Assembly: GCA_017521425.1 (NCBI GenBank)
Contig: JAFXCQ010000030.1
Location: forward strand, 1-64,000
DNA from: Clostridia bacterium
GTDB taxonomy: Bacteria > Bacillota > Clostridia > Oscillospirales > Acutalibacteraceae
Direction of reading: 5' to 3'
DNA: 64,000 nt
Part shown: positions 7,421 to 15,529 of the stretch, in pieces
How the letters are laid out: each line of letters begins with the position of its first letter
Position numbering within the stretch: the first letter of the stretch is position 1
Notes under the pieces: model-generated
Database searches by the model: none
What the model was told of the DNA's origin: nothing
The model's input: the letters and a program-made list of their open reading frames with translations, nothing else
Position numbers and translations under genes: made by a program

Positions 7421-9679
7421 TTGGATTTTGATAAAAAAATGATGCAACTTACAGACCAGTTTGCAGATTGGTGGAAAAAAGGCTTTGAAATCCCTAAGAT
7501 GACAAAAGAGTTATACCCATACAATGAATTGTTTACACCTATAAGAATTAATAGCACTATAATCAAAAACCGCGTTGTTATGGCGCCTATGGGTAACATT
7601 TCAATGTGTGATGAAACTGGTAAGCCAAATGAGAAGATGCTCAAATATTTTGAAGAGCGTGCACGCGGTGGTGTTGGTCTCATAACAACAGGCTTAGTTC
7701 CTGTTTCTTTCGGGATTGATAAATCACTTATTGAAAAGGGCGAGCTTTCATATTTTCCACGAATTGACAGAACAAGAACAGTTTTTGCTCCGTGGAGAGA
7801 TTTGGCGGCTATGTGTCACGCGTATGGTTCAACGCTTTTTATACAGTTGACACCAGGCCTTGGCAGAGTGGGCAACCCGCAATGTCTTACAAATCAATTC
7901 AAATTCCCACGAAGTGCGTCGTTTAATCCGAACTGGTATATGAGTACAGTTCCGTGTTTAAGACTTTCAGATTTATCACTTAAAAGAATAATCAAAAATG
8001 TTGGTCAGGGCGCGGCAGATGCAAAGGCTTGTAACATTGATGGTGTGTATCTTCACGGTCACGAGGGATATTTGTTAGAGCAAATGACAAATCCTGCATT
8101 TAACAGAAGAAAAATAGGCAGATACGCAAATTACGAGAATTTCGGTCTTGATATGGTAAGAGAAATCCGTAAACGAGTAGGGGACGATTACCCTATTATG
8201 TACAGAATTGACTTATCACTTGTACTGAATGAGACATATAAAGAAAAAATGAATACAGTTCCGTCGCTTAAAAAGTTCAAGAACGGCAGAACTGTTGCGG
8301 ATACATTAAGATATATGAAAAATCTTGTTGAAGCGGGTGTCGATATGTTCGATATTGACCTCGGTTGCTATGACAACTGGTGGCTTCCACATCCACCATC
8401 TTCAATGCCATCTGGTTGTTATCTCGGTGTTGCAGAGATTGTAAAAAGATTTTTTGTTGATTATGATGTTCGTTCAAACAAAGGTCTTCCTGTGCCTGTT
8501 GTTGCAGTTGGTAAATTAGGTTATCCTGATTTAGCAGAAAAAGCATTAAGAGAAAATAAATGCGATATGGTTATGCTTGGCAGACCGTTACTTGCAGATG
8601 CTGAATGGTGTAACAAAGCATACAGTGGTAGGGTAGAAGAAATTCGCCCGTGCATTGGTTGTCAGGAAGCGTGTCTTAATGAATTCGTTGAGGGTGGTCA
8701 CCCACAATGTGCAGTTAATCCACGTACTGCTTTTGAAGAAGAATACACAAGAGAAATTCCGAAAGCAGAAAAGAAAAAATATGTTGCGGTAATCGGTGCA
8801 GGTCCTGCAGGTGTTGTTGCAGCCGAAACACTTATAAAAAGAGGTCACTCTGTTGACCTTTACGAAAAGGGTGAAATCGGCGGTAATCTTGTACCCGGTA
8901 GTAAAGCGCAAATTAAATATGAGGTTAAGAATTATCTTGATTACCTTAAAAAGACAGTTGAAAATCTCAAAAAGAATGAGAATTTTGAATTTATAAAGTC
9001 TACTGCAGTTGCAGAAAATTTAAAGGCAAAAAGTTATGATGCAATTTTAGTTGCAACAGGTACAGTACAATCAAAACCCAAGGTAGAGGGTATTGACTCA
9101 GATAATGTAGTTTTTGCAACTGATGTTCTTAATAATCCTAAATTAGTTAAGGATGCTCAGAATATAGTAGTTATAGGCGGCGGAGTTGTAGGTGCTGAAA
9201 CAGCTTATTTCCTTAAATATGAATTAGACAAGGATGTAAAGGTTGTTGAAATGGGCAAGTACATAATGAATGGTGCGTGTACTGCAAACCGTGGTCATAT
9301 AATTCACTATTTGGAAGAAGCAGGTGTTGAATTACTTAACTGTACAAAGCTTGTTTCTATTGATGGTCACAGAGTTAATGTGCTTCAGAATACGCACAAA
9401 AACGTACCTGACCCTTATGTTACATGGCACCCGATTTTACCTGAAAATGTCGAGAATCCACTTGACATTCTCACAAAAATCGGTGAAGATTATAAAGAGA
9501 GAACTCTGTTTTCAGATATGGTTGTTCTCGCAACAGGTGTTGTGCCTTCACCAATGCTTTATTATGATTGTGTGAAGCTACACGCGGCAAAAGAAATTTA
9601 TAATATTGGTGACAGCTTTAAAGGTGCCAGAGTGTTTGAGGCTGTCCGCTCAGCATACCGCTGTGCAGTAAATTTGTAA
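7421..9679 (+). CDS. Old yellow enzyme family NAD(P)H:flavin oxidoreductase (2,4-dienoyl-CoA reductase-like)
   Basis: 752-residue three-part enzyme. The FMN-binding TIM barrel begins at about residue 35 (ELFTPIRINS) and has the catalytic-type HGHEGYLLEQ segment. The cluster motif RPCIGCQEAC-(N)-C-AVNP binds [4Fe-4S]. The C-terminal FAD/NAD domain has two GxGxxG motifs, VIGAGPAGVVAAE and VIGGGVVGAETAY. Members reduce activated C=C bonds, such as dienoyl-CoA, bile acid enones or cinnamate-like acids; the substrate here is unknown. The start is TTG at 7421 with GGGGG at 7408-7412. It carries about 35 extra N-terminal residues. Aconitase X genes follow directly, suggesting a dehydration-then-reduction sequence. 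Confidence 0.9.
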   Translation: MDFDKKMMQLTDQFADWWKKGFEIPKMTKELYPYNELFTPIRINSTIIKNRVVMAPMGNISMCDETGKPNEKMLKYFEERARGGVGLITTGLVPVSFGIDKSLIEKGELSYFPRIDRTRTVFAPWRDLAAMCHAYGSTLFIQLTPGLGRVGNPQCLTNQFKFPRSASFNPNWYMSTVPCLRLSDLSLKRIIKNVGQGAADAKACNIDGVYLHGHEGYLLEQMTNPAFNRRKIGRYANYENFGLDMVREIRKRVGDDYPIMYRIDLSLVLNETYKEKMNTVPSLKKFKNGRTVADTLRYMKNLVEAGVDMFDIDLGCYDNWWLPHPPSSMPSGCYLGVAEIVKRFFVDYDVRSNKGLPVPVVAVGKLGYPDLAEKALRENKCDMVMLGRPLLADAEWCNKAYSGRVEEIRPCIGCQEACLNEFVEGGHPQCAVNPRTAFEEEYTREIPKAEKKKYVAVIGAGPAGVVAAETLIKRGHSVDLYEKGEIGGNLVPGSKAQIKYEVKNYLDYLKKTVENLKKNENFEFIKSTAVAENLKAKSYDAILVATGTVQSKPKVEGIDSDNVVFATDVLNNPKLVKDAQNIVVIGGGVVGAETAYFLKYELDKDVKVVEMGKYIMNGACTANRGHIIHYLEEAGVELLNCTKLVSIDGHRVNVLQNTHKNVPDPYVTWHPILPENVENPLDILTKIGEDYKERTLFSDMVVLATGVVPSPMLYYDCVKLHAAKEIYNIGDSFKGARVFEAVRSAYRCAVNL

Positions 9680-9707
9680 AAAATATCAGCTGAAAGGGTT
9701 GAAAGAA

Positions 9708-10994
9708 ATGAATACAAAAATGGAACTTACCCCTGAACAACAAGGTATTCTTGATGGTCAACAAGGGGAAACCATGGCGAAAGTTATGAAAACTCTCGTT
9801 ATGTACGGTGAAGCTTTCGGTGCTACAAAAATGATTCCTGTTACAAGCGAAATGGGACATTTAGTAACAAGCTTCGGTCTTAAGGTTATGACACCAGTTT
9901 ATGACCTTATGGAACAACTTATTGAAGCAGGTGTTAAATCTAAACAAAAGTTTAGTGTTGACCCTAAACCACTCGCTCCAGAAGTACCATCAGACTTCCT
10001 TAAAAACGTTGTTTTCAAGAAGTTTATGTACTCAAAACAAGCAAGCTACGACGAACAGCTCAGAAAGTTAGGTCTTGTTAATGACGAGTCTTATACTTGT
10101 ACTTGCTATATGAACGAGGTTGGCAACATTCCTAAAAAAGGTGATGTTCTTTCCTGGGCAGAGTCAAGTGCGGTTGTTTATGCTAACTCTGTTTTAGGTG
10201 CTCGTTGCAACCGTAACTCAGGTATTATTGAACTTATGGGTTCAATTGTAGGCTTTGTTCCTTACTTCGGTCTTGTTACTGATGAAGGCAGAAAAGCTAC
10301 ATGGATTGTTGAAGTTAAAACAACTAAAAAACCAGAAGCACAGGTTTTAGGTAGTGCTATTGGTATGAAGGTTATGGAAGATGTTCCTTTTGTTAAGGGT
10401 CTTACAAACTGGATTGGTACAGAATTAGATGATGATACAAAATCATATCTTAAGAACTTTGGTGCAGCAACAGCTTCAAACGGTGCAGTTGGTCTTTACC
10501 ACATTGAAGGTCTTACACCAGAAGCAGTTGAAATGGGTGAAAGCATTATCGCAGAAGGTGCTCAAACTTATGTAATTGACGACGCAGAGCTTGAAAGAGT
10601 TAAAGCTTCTTACCCTGTTATGTGGAAAGATAAGAACGCAACACCTAAGCTTTGCTTTATTGGTTGCCCACATCTTTCACATGCTGAATTAAGAGAATGG
10701 ACAGACAAGGTTGTTGAAGGCTTAAAGAAAAGTGGTAAAGGCAAGGTTGCAATTCCAACAGTGTTTACTGCTGCTCCTGCAGTTGTTAAAGAATTCAAAG
10801 CAACAGAATATGCTGCAAAGCTTGAAGCAACTGGTGTAGTTCTCAGTTACATTTGCCCACTTATGTATATGAATAACCCACTCGCAAAGAAAATGCCGGT
10901 TATTACAAACTCAAACAAATTAAGAACATATACAACTTCTCGTTACTACACAGACAGCGAGATTCTTGACATAATCACAAAGGGGGCAAAATAA
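9708..10994 (+). CDS. Aconitase X catalytic (large) subunit
   Basis: 428 residues matching the AcnX (DUF521) catalytic domain, a [Fe-S]-dependent hydro-lyase family. Characterised members are cis-3-hydroxy-L-proline dehydratase in bacteria and mevalonate 5-phosphate dehydratase in archaea. Conserved blocks visible are MIPVTSEMGH, TCTCYMNEVGNIP, WAESSAVVYANSVLGAR and the late FIGCPHLSHAEL, with several candidate cluster cysteines. The start is ATG 9708 behind GAAAGGG (9692-9698); an in-frame TTG at 9699 sits too close to that site. The small subunit follows after one base, and the reductase ends 28 bases upstream. The actual substrate is not readable from sequence. Confidence 0.9.
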   Translation: MNTKMELTPEQQGILDGQQGETMAKVMKTLVMYGEAFGATKMIPVTSEMGHLVTSFGLKVMTPVYDLMEQLIEAGVKSKQKFSVDPKPLAPEVPSDFLKNVVFKKFMYSKQASYDEQLRKLGLVNDESYTCTCYMNEVGNIPKKGDVLSWAESSAVVYANSVLGARCNRNSGIIELMGSIVGFVPYFGLVTDEGRKATWIVEVKTTKKPEAQVLGSAIGMKVMEDVPFVKGLTNWIGTELDDDTKSYLKNFGAATASNGAVGLYHIEGLTPEAVEMGESIIAEGAQTYVIDDAELERVKASYPVMWKDKNATPKLCFIGCPHLSHAELREWTDKVVEGLKKSGKGKVAIPTVFTAAPAVVKEFKATEYAAKLEATGVVLSYICPLMYMNNPLAKKMPVITNSNKLRTYTTSRYYTDSEILDIITKGAK

Positions 10995-10995
10995 G

Positions 10996-11436
10996 ATGAA
11001 AACATTTAAAGGTCGTCCGGTAGTACCGGGTACAGTTGAAGCAACTGCTCTTGTATCTCACAATGGTTTCAATACCCTTGCTTCATTCCAGAATGCACTT
11101 CAGTTCGGTGACAAACAAGCAAAATGTGGTGACCAGAACAACACAGATATTTTTGAAAAACCAATGGTTGGTACAGCTCTTTGTCTTCCACAGACAATCG
11201 GTTCAACAACAGGTGGTATGGTTCTTTACTGTGCAAAAGCAATGGATAGAGCTCCTGCTTGTATGCTCTTCTCAGAGCACATTGATTCACTCGCAGCAGC
11301 AGGTGCAGTTTTAGCAGCAGTATGGACAGATTCTCCAATGCCAACAGTTGACTGCCTTGGCGAAGAATTTTTAAATACTGTTAAAACAGGCGACAAAATC
11401 AAAGTTTACGAAGACGGTACAGTTGAAATTCTTTGA
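10996..11436 (+). CDS. Aconitase X swivel (small) subunit
   Basis: 146-residue DUF126 swivelling domain that pairs with the AcnX large subunit to close the active site. The beginning FKGRPVVPGTVEATALVS and the segment LPQTIGSTTGGMVLYC are typical, the latter holding the conserved Ser/Thr loop. Large and small subunits are separate genes, so this is the two-gene type II layout rather than the fused type I. The start ATG overlaps the GGGGGCAAAATAAG tail of the previous gene, so translation is probably coupled. A hairpin terminator follows at 11468-11513. Confidence 0.9.
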   Translation: MKTFKGRPVVPGTVEATALVSHNGFNTLASFQNALQFGDKQAKCGDQNNTDIFEKPMVGTALCLPQTIGSTTGGMVLYCAKAMDRAPACMLFSEHIDSLAAAGAVLAAVWTDSPMPTVDCLGEEFLNTVKTGDKIKVYEDGTVEIL

Positions 11437-11454
11437 TTTAGTTGCAAGTTGCAA

Positions 11455-11513
11455 GTAAAATGAAATAGACCCGGTTAATTGATTTTGGTCAGTTAATCGG
11501 GTTTTGTTTTTTG
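11455..11513 (+). terminator. Terminator made from a dispersed 49-bp repeat
   Basis: The hairpin arms ACCCGGTTAATTGA and TCAGTTAATCGGGT are followed by TTTGTTTTTT, an intrinsic terminator for the reductase-AcnX operon. Bases 11455-11503 recur exactly as the reverse complement at 29477-29525. Confidence 0.75.
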
Positions 11514-11694
11514 CTGTTATTTGCTTAACTGTATTTCACTCGAATGATTTGTTGTGTGATTAAATTTGTTTCAATACTGCGGGCGACCGCAGGTCTGCCC
11601 CTACGATTGTGAAGGTTAATGGTTTAGATCAGTTAACTGTGTTTTCTATGTTTCTTGTTTCCTGCTTCCTGATAATTTAAATTTCAAAAAACTC
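11514..11694. other. Gene-free spacer with a short dispersed repeat
   Basis: There is no credible reading frame. It contains the element GACCGCAGGTC at 11585-11595, inside the string GCGGGCGACCGCAGGTCTGC, which recurs at 23956-23966 (inverted) and 30280-30290. The remainder is AT-rich and unremarkable. Confidence 0.6.
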
Positions 11695-11723
11695 TTGACT
11701 TTTGTTTTTCATAATGGTATATT
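11695..11723 (+). promoter_or_regulatory. SigA-type promoter of the T-box leader
   Basis: TTGACT (11695-11700), a 17-base spacer and TATATT (11718-11723) place transcription start near 11730, just before stem I of the T-box. Confidence 0.75.
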
Positions 11724-11729
11724 CATTTT

Positions 11730-12007
11730 AGTAAATGCGATGAGCAGAAATTAGTAGGTTGGAACAAATCTTAAGAGAGTTGTCGGTTGGTGCGAGACAA
11801 TGAGGGCTTCCTTCTCGAATTCCTTCTGTTAGCAGTGCACTGAACAAGAGAAATCTTAAGTAGGAGGCAACGGGTGTTCCCGTAACAGAACTAAAGGTAT
11901 GATAGTACCTGATAAGGTCGTTACCGTGAGGTCGCGACAAACTGAGGTGGTACCACGGGAAATTTTCTCGTCCTCTGTATTCTTCGGAATGCGGAGGGCG
12001 TTTTTTA
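11730..12007 (+). promoter_or_regulatory. T-box riboswitch, probable tRNA-Phe (UUC) specificity
   Basis: Uncharged tRNA binding stabilises an antiterminator and switches on the downstream genes. The T-box sequence AGGTGGTACCACGG is at 11945-11958. The terminator hairpin spans 11969-12000 and is followed by TTTTTT. In stem I the basal helix GCAGAA / TTCTGT can form. The specifier-loop AGTA lies on the 5' side and GAA (11817-11819) on the 3' side, directly followed by TTC (11820-11822), a Phe codon. A second TTC at 11824-11826 falls in the basal helix. The GGTTGGTGCGAGA apical part is also present. The T-box class is certain; the specifier was read by eye. Confidence 0.93.
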
Positions 12008-12057
12008 TTTGCCTTTCTTCATTCTGGAAATGAACAATAACAGAAAGGGTGTACAAA

Positions 12058-13365
12058 ATGTCACAAAATTACTATCAAAAAGAAATTGAAACTATGTCTA
12101 AAGAAGAAATGAAAAAGCTTCAATCTGAAAAAATAGTTAAACAAGTAAAGCACGTTTACGAAAATGTGCCTTACTACAAAAATCTTATGGATGAAAAAGG
12201 TGTAAAGCCGGAAGATATTAAAGGGATTGACGATTTACATAAACTTCCATTTTTATCAAAAGCAGATTTAAGAGATGCATATCCTTACGGTCTTTTAGCA
12301 AAACCACTTGAGGATTGTGTTCGTATTCATTCTACATCAGGTACAACAGGTCGTAGAGTAGTTGCTTTCTACACACAGCACGACGTAGATTTGTGGGAAG
12401 ATTGCTGTGCCCGTGCTATTGTTGCTGCGGGTGGTACTAAAAAGGATGTTTGCCAGGTTGCATACGGTTATGGCTTGTTCACAGGTGGTGCGGGTCTTCA
12501 CGGTGGCTCACACAAGGTTGGTTGTCTTACATTACCAATGTCTTCTGGTAATACTGACCGTCAGATTCAGTTTATGGAGGATCTTCAGGCAACAATTCTT
12601 TGCTGTACTCCTTCTTATGCTGCATATATTGGTGAATCATTAAAGGAGCAAGGCTATAAACCAGAAGATATTCCACTTAAGGCAGGTATTTTTGGTGCAG
12701 AGCCATGGACAGAGGAAATGCGTAGAGGTATCGAAGAAACTCTTGGTATTAAAGCTTACGATATTTACGGACTTACAGAAACAAGCGGTCCCGGTGTTGC
12801 TTTTGAATGCTCTGAACAAACAGGTATGCACGTAAATGAGGACCATTTCTATGCAGAAATAATTGACCCTGATACAGGTGAGGTTTTACCAGAGGGAAGC
12901 AAGGGCGAGCTTGTGTTTACTTCTCTTGATAAAGAGGCATTCCCATTACTTCGTTACCGTACCCGTGATATTTGTGTGCTTAGCCGCGAAAAATGCTCAT
13001 GTGGTCGTACACTCGTAAAAATGGCAAAGCCTATGGGCAGAACTGACGATATGCTTATAATTCGTGGTGTAAATGTTTTTCCAAGTCAGATTGAAACAGT
13101 TCTTCTTAAAGAGGGCTATGAACCAAACTATCAGATAGTTGTTGACCGTGTAAATAACAACGATACATTTGAAGTAAATGTTGAAATGACACCTGAAAAA
13201 TTCACTGATAAAGTGAGTGATATTCTTGCAATGGAAAAAGCTCTTGCAAATGCAATGAAAATTATGCTCGGAATCAATCCACAGGTTCACCTTGTTGCAC
13301 CTAAGTCCATTGCCCGCAGTGAAGGTAAAGCGGTTCGTGTTGTTGATAAGAGAAAGCTTATATAA
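12058..13365 (+). CDS. paaK: Phenylacetate-CoA ligase
   Basis: 435-residue AMP-forming aryl-acid ligase that makes phenylacetyl-CoA from phenylacetate, ATP and CoA. The phosphate loop STSGTTGRRV, the adenylate motif YDIYGLTETSGPG and the C-terminal hinge region GRTDDMLIIRGVNVFPSQIE are all present. The N-terminal YENVPYYK is typical of PaaK and distinguishes it from fatty-acyl ligases. The start is ATG 12058 with AAAGGG at 12044-12049; a GTG three codons upstream overlaps that site. It sits under a Phe-type T-box and is followed by an ACT-domain gene, a pairing found with indolepyruvate oxidoreductases. No aerobic paa degradation genes are nearby, which favours a biosynthetic or salvage role. 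Confidence 0.92.
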   Translation: MSQNYYQKEIETMSKEEMKKLQSEKIVKQVKHVYENVPYYKNLMDEKGVKPEDIKGIDDLHKLPFLSKADLRDAYPYGLLAKPLEDCVRIHSTSGTTGRRVVAFYTQHDVDLWEDCCARAIVAAGGTKKDVCQVAYGYGLFTGGAGLHGGSHKVGCLTLPMSSGNTDRQIQFMEDLQATILCCTPSYAAYIGESLKEQGYKPEDIPLKAGIFGAEPWTEEMRRGIEETLGIKAYDIYGLTETSGPGVAFECSEQTGMHVNEDHFYAEIIDPDTGEVLPEGSKGELVFTSLDKEAFPLLRYRTRDICVLSREKCSCGRTLVKMAKPMGRTDDMLIIRGVNVFPSQIETVLLKEGYEPNYQIVVDRVNNNDTFEVNVEMTPEKFTDKVSDILAMEKALANAMKIMLGINPQVHLVAPKSIARSEGKAVRVVDKRKLI

Positions 13366-13386
13366 AATTTGAGAGGAGAATAAATT

Positions 13387-13818
13387 ATGTCTATTAAGCA
13401 ATTAACAGTATTTGTTGAAAATAAGCAAGGCGCAGTTATTCCTATAACTGACATACTTTCTGAAAATAATATAAATATCAGAGCGTTATCTATTGCAGAA
13501 ACTCAGGATTTTGGTATTCTTCGTCTTATTGTAAATGATGTTGTAGCCGCAGAAAAGCTTCTTACAGAAGCTGGCTATCTTATAAAGGTTACAGATGTTG
13601 TTGGTGTTAAAATCGGTGATGCACCTGGTAAGCTTACTGAAGCATTAAAGATTCTCAGCGAAAATAAAATTAACTTAGAATATCTCTATGCTTTTATGGC
13701 ACGAACAGAAAGACACGCTTATGTTGTTTTAAGAGTTGAAGATAATGATTTGGCAAAGAGAGCTTTAACAACCTCTGGTTTCCATATTATTACAGAAGCA
13801 GATGTTGATAAGTTATAA
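13387..13818 (+). CDS. Tandem ACT-domain protein
   Basis: 143 residues with two ACT domains, about residues 1-68 and 70-143, without an enzyme domain. ACT domains bind amino acids; LTVFVENKQGAVIPITDIL and VGVKIGDAPGKLTEALKIL show the ligand-loop glycines. It begins 21 bases after the ligase stop with AGAGGAGAA as its ribosome binding site, so it is in the T-box operon. Given the ligase, it may sense phenylalanine or another aromatic amino acid and adjust the ligase allosterically. That partner role is inference; the domain call is firm. Confidence 0.88.
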   Translation: MSIKQLTVFVENKQGAVIPITDILSENNINIRALSIAETQDFGILRLIVNDVVAAEKLLTEAGYLIKVTDVVGVKIGDAPGKLTEALKILSENKINLEYLYAFMARTERHAYVVLRVEDNDLAKRALTTSGFHIITEADVDKL

Positions 13819-13835
13819 TTGAATAAACAAAATCG

Positions 13836-13866
13836 GGAACAGGGATACACTCTCTGTTCCTTTTTT
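13836..13866 (+). terminator. Intrinsic terminator after the ACT gene
   Basis: GGAACAGGGA and TCTCTGTTCC form a stem over a TACAC loop, followed by TTTTTT. It closes the paaK-ACT operon. Confidence 0.85.
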
Positions 13867-13925
13867 GACGATTAAAACCTAACCTGTTTACATATCTGCA
13901 CACTTTCAACTTGCCACTTTTCATA

Positions 13926-13954
13926 TTGACACCAAACGACATTTATGGTATATT
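13926..13954 (+). promoter_or_regulatory. SigA-type promoter of the phosphorelay operon
   Basis: TTGACA (13926-13931) and TATATT (13949-13954) are spaced by 17 bases, about 77 bases upstream of the HPt gene. Confidence 0.75.
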
Positions 13955-14030
13955 TAAAATGATAAATTATAAACATTTATTAATGCAAAATTCAAAGAAA
14001 TTTATGCAAAAATAACAAACGGGGTGCGGT

Positions 14031-14384
14031 ATGCAGTTTTTAGAGTCGTTAAAAGAATATGGTTGTAATATTGACGTTGGACTTGACAGAATGAAAGGTA
14101 AGGTTGATTTTTACAAGAGACTTCTTTTTAAATTCCCAGAAGTAATTGAAGAGAATGAATTTCGTTCTCTTATAGAGTCAAACGAGATTGACAGAGCGAT
14201 TGAAAGAACTCACCTTATAAAAGGTGTTACAGCAAATCTTTCAATTGATTCACTTTACAACAGCTACACAAAAATTGTAGATTTTTTAAGACAAGGCAAT
14301 ACACAAGCGGCACTTGAGGAATTTGATAAAATTGAAAATTTACAAAAAGAGCTTGTTGAGTTTATAAAAAATAATGCTGGTTGA
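14031..14384 (+). CDS. Stand-alone HPt phosphotransfer protein
   Basis: 117-residue all-helical protein. The motif T-H-L-I-K-G-V-T-A-N-L matches the HPt phosphoacceptor consensus HxLKG, with His61 as the candidate phosphorylated residue. In a phosphorelay it would accept phosphate from the REC domain of the hybrid kinase encoded downstream and pass it to the stand-alone response regulator. It is preceded by a good promoter, and the ribosome binding site is GGGGTG. The response regulator gene follows after 53 bases. Sequence drift from textbook HPt domains is modest, and the family call is well supported by the context. Confidence 0.85.
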   Translation: MQFLESLKEYGCNIDVGLDRMKGKVDFYKRLLFKFPEVIEENEFRSLIESNEIDRAIERTHLIKGVTANLSIDSLYNSYTKIVDFLRQGNTQAALEEFDKIENLQKELVEFIKNNAG

Positions 14385-14437
14385 TTTTTATTCCCCCTTT
14401 TATAAAAAATTCACCAGATTTTAAGGAGCGAAAAATT

Positions 14438-15496
14438 GTGGCAGAAGAGAAAAAGAGAATTTTAATAGCGGATGACAGTTTTATTGACAGAGAAATACTT
14501 CATCATATTTTAGAAAATTATTTTGAAATTACAGATGCAAAAAATGGTTATGAGGCACTCGATATACTTACAAAAAAAGAATTAAAATTTGACGCGATGC
14601 TTCTTGACGTTGTTATGCCTTTAATAGATGGTTTTTCAGTTTTACAGCTTATGCAAAACAATGGTCTTTCAGGTATTCCTATTATTATGATGACTGCAGA
14701 GGCAACAAAAGAAAATGTTCGTCGTGCAGCAGAATTTGGCATAACTTCATTCGTTTCAAAGCCATTTGATGGTGAAATGGTTTTAGAAAAAATACATACA
14801 CTTCTTGATATTGAACCACGCAATACCAATCTTTATAGTGGTCCGTTAAAGGAATTTGATATTAACGATACCAATATTTTTATAGGCAGACTTACAGGTG
14901 TTTATAAAGATTATTTAAAAAACAAAGGTGTAAGTGATGAAAAGTTCAAACGAGTTTCAGAGCTTACAAGAATTCTTATGACAGAGTACGGGTCACAGTT
15001 TGTAGGTGATGAGTACGAGCCTGCAAAAATCAATATGATTACAACTGCAGCATATTTCTATAACATAGGTTATATGACTATTCCTGATAGATGTATTGAT
15101 TTTCCTAAAAAGAATGAAAGCGATTACAGAATGTTCCAAAAGCATACAGCTGCGGGTGCAAAATTAGTAAGAATGAATACTGCATCAAGCTGTGCTTACT
15201 TTACTTCGGTGTGTACTGATATTTGTATGTATCACCACGAAAGAGCAGACGGAACTGGTTTTCCACATCAGCTCACAGCAGAGGAAACACCAATTCACGC
15301 ACAGGTTTGTGCATTCGCTATGCAGTTCGATGAAATTTTCTGTAAGTTAGATGATTTTACAAGACAAAACTTCAATATAGCAATAAGCCAGTTAGCAGTT
15401 GATACTGGTGCATTCTCTGAAGAAATTTATAAATTAGCAAGAGAATGTAAAGGTACAATTACTGATTTCTATATAAACAGATTTGCTCAGGGGTAA
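14438..15496 (+). CDS. Response regulator with degenerate HD-GYP output domain
   Basis: 352 residues from GTG 14438, chosen for AAGGAG at 14422-14427; a longer frame from 14381 overlaps the HPt gene. The REC domain (about 4-125) has the acidic pocket ADD and phosphoacceptor Asp57 in MLLDVVMP. The C-terminal half resembles HD-GYP c-di-GMP phosphodiesterases: it keeps FQKHTAAGAKLV and YHHERADGTGFP. The signature HDIGK, however, is replaced by YNIGY (Tyr208-Asn209), which removes the metal-binding His-Asp pair. It is probably catalytically dead and may act by binding a ligand or partner. It lies between the HPt and hybrid kinase genes. Confidence 0.88.
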   Translation: MAEEKKRILIADDSFIDREILHHILENYFEITDAKNGYEALDILTKKELKFDAMLLDVVMPLIDGFSVLQLMQNNGLSGIPIIMMTAEATKENVRRAAEFGITSFVSKPFDGEMVLEKIHTLLDIEPRNTNLYSGPLKEFDINDTNIFIGRLTGVYKDYLKNKGVSDEKFKRVSELTRILMTEYGSQFVGDEYEPAKINMITTAAYFYNIGYMTIPDRCIDFPKKNESDYRMFQKHTAAGAKLVRMNTASSCAYFTSVCTDICMYHHERADGTGFPHQLTAEETPIHAQVCAFAMQFDEIFCKLDDFTRQNFNIAISQLAVDTGAFSEEIYKLARECKGTITDFYINRFAQG

Positions 15497-15529
15497 TGCT
15501 ATTTTAATATCACACAAGGCGGTGTAAGG

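Noticed and set aside
12058-13365. Aerobic phenylacetate degradation cluster
   Set aside because: No paaABCDE, paaG or paaZ homologue is adjacent. The T-box and ACT neighbour point instead to amino-acid metabolism.
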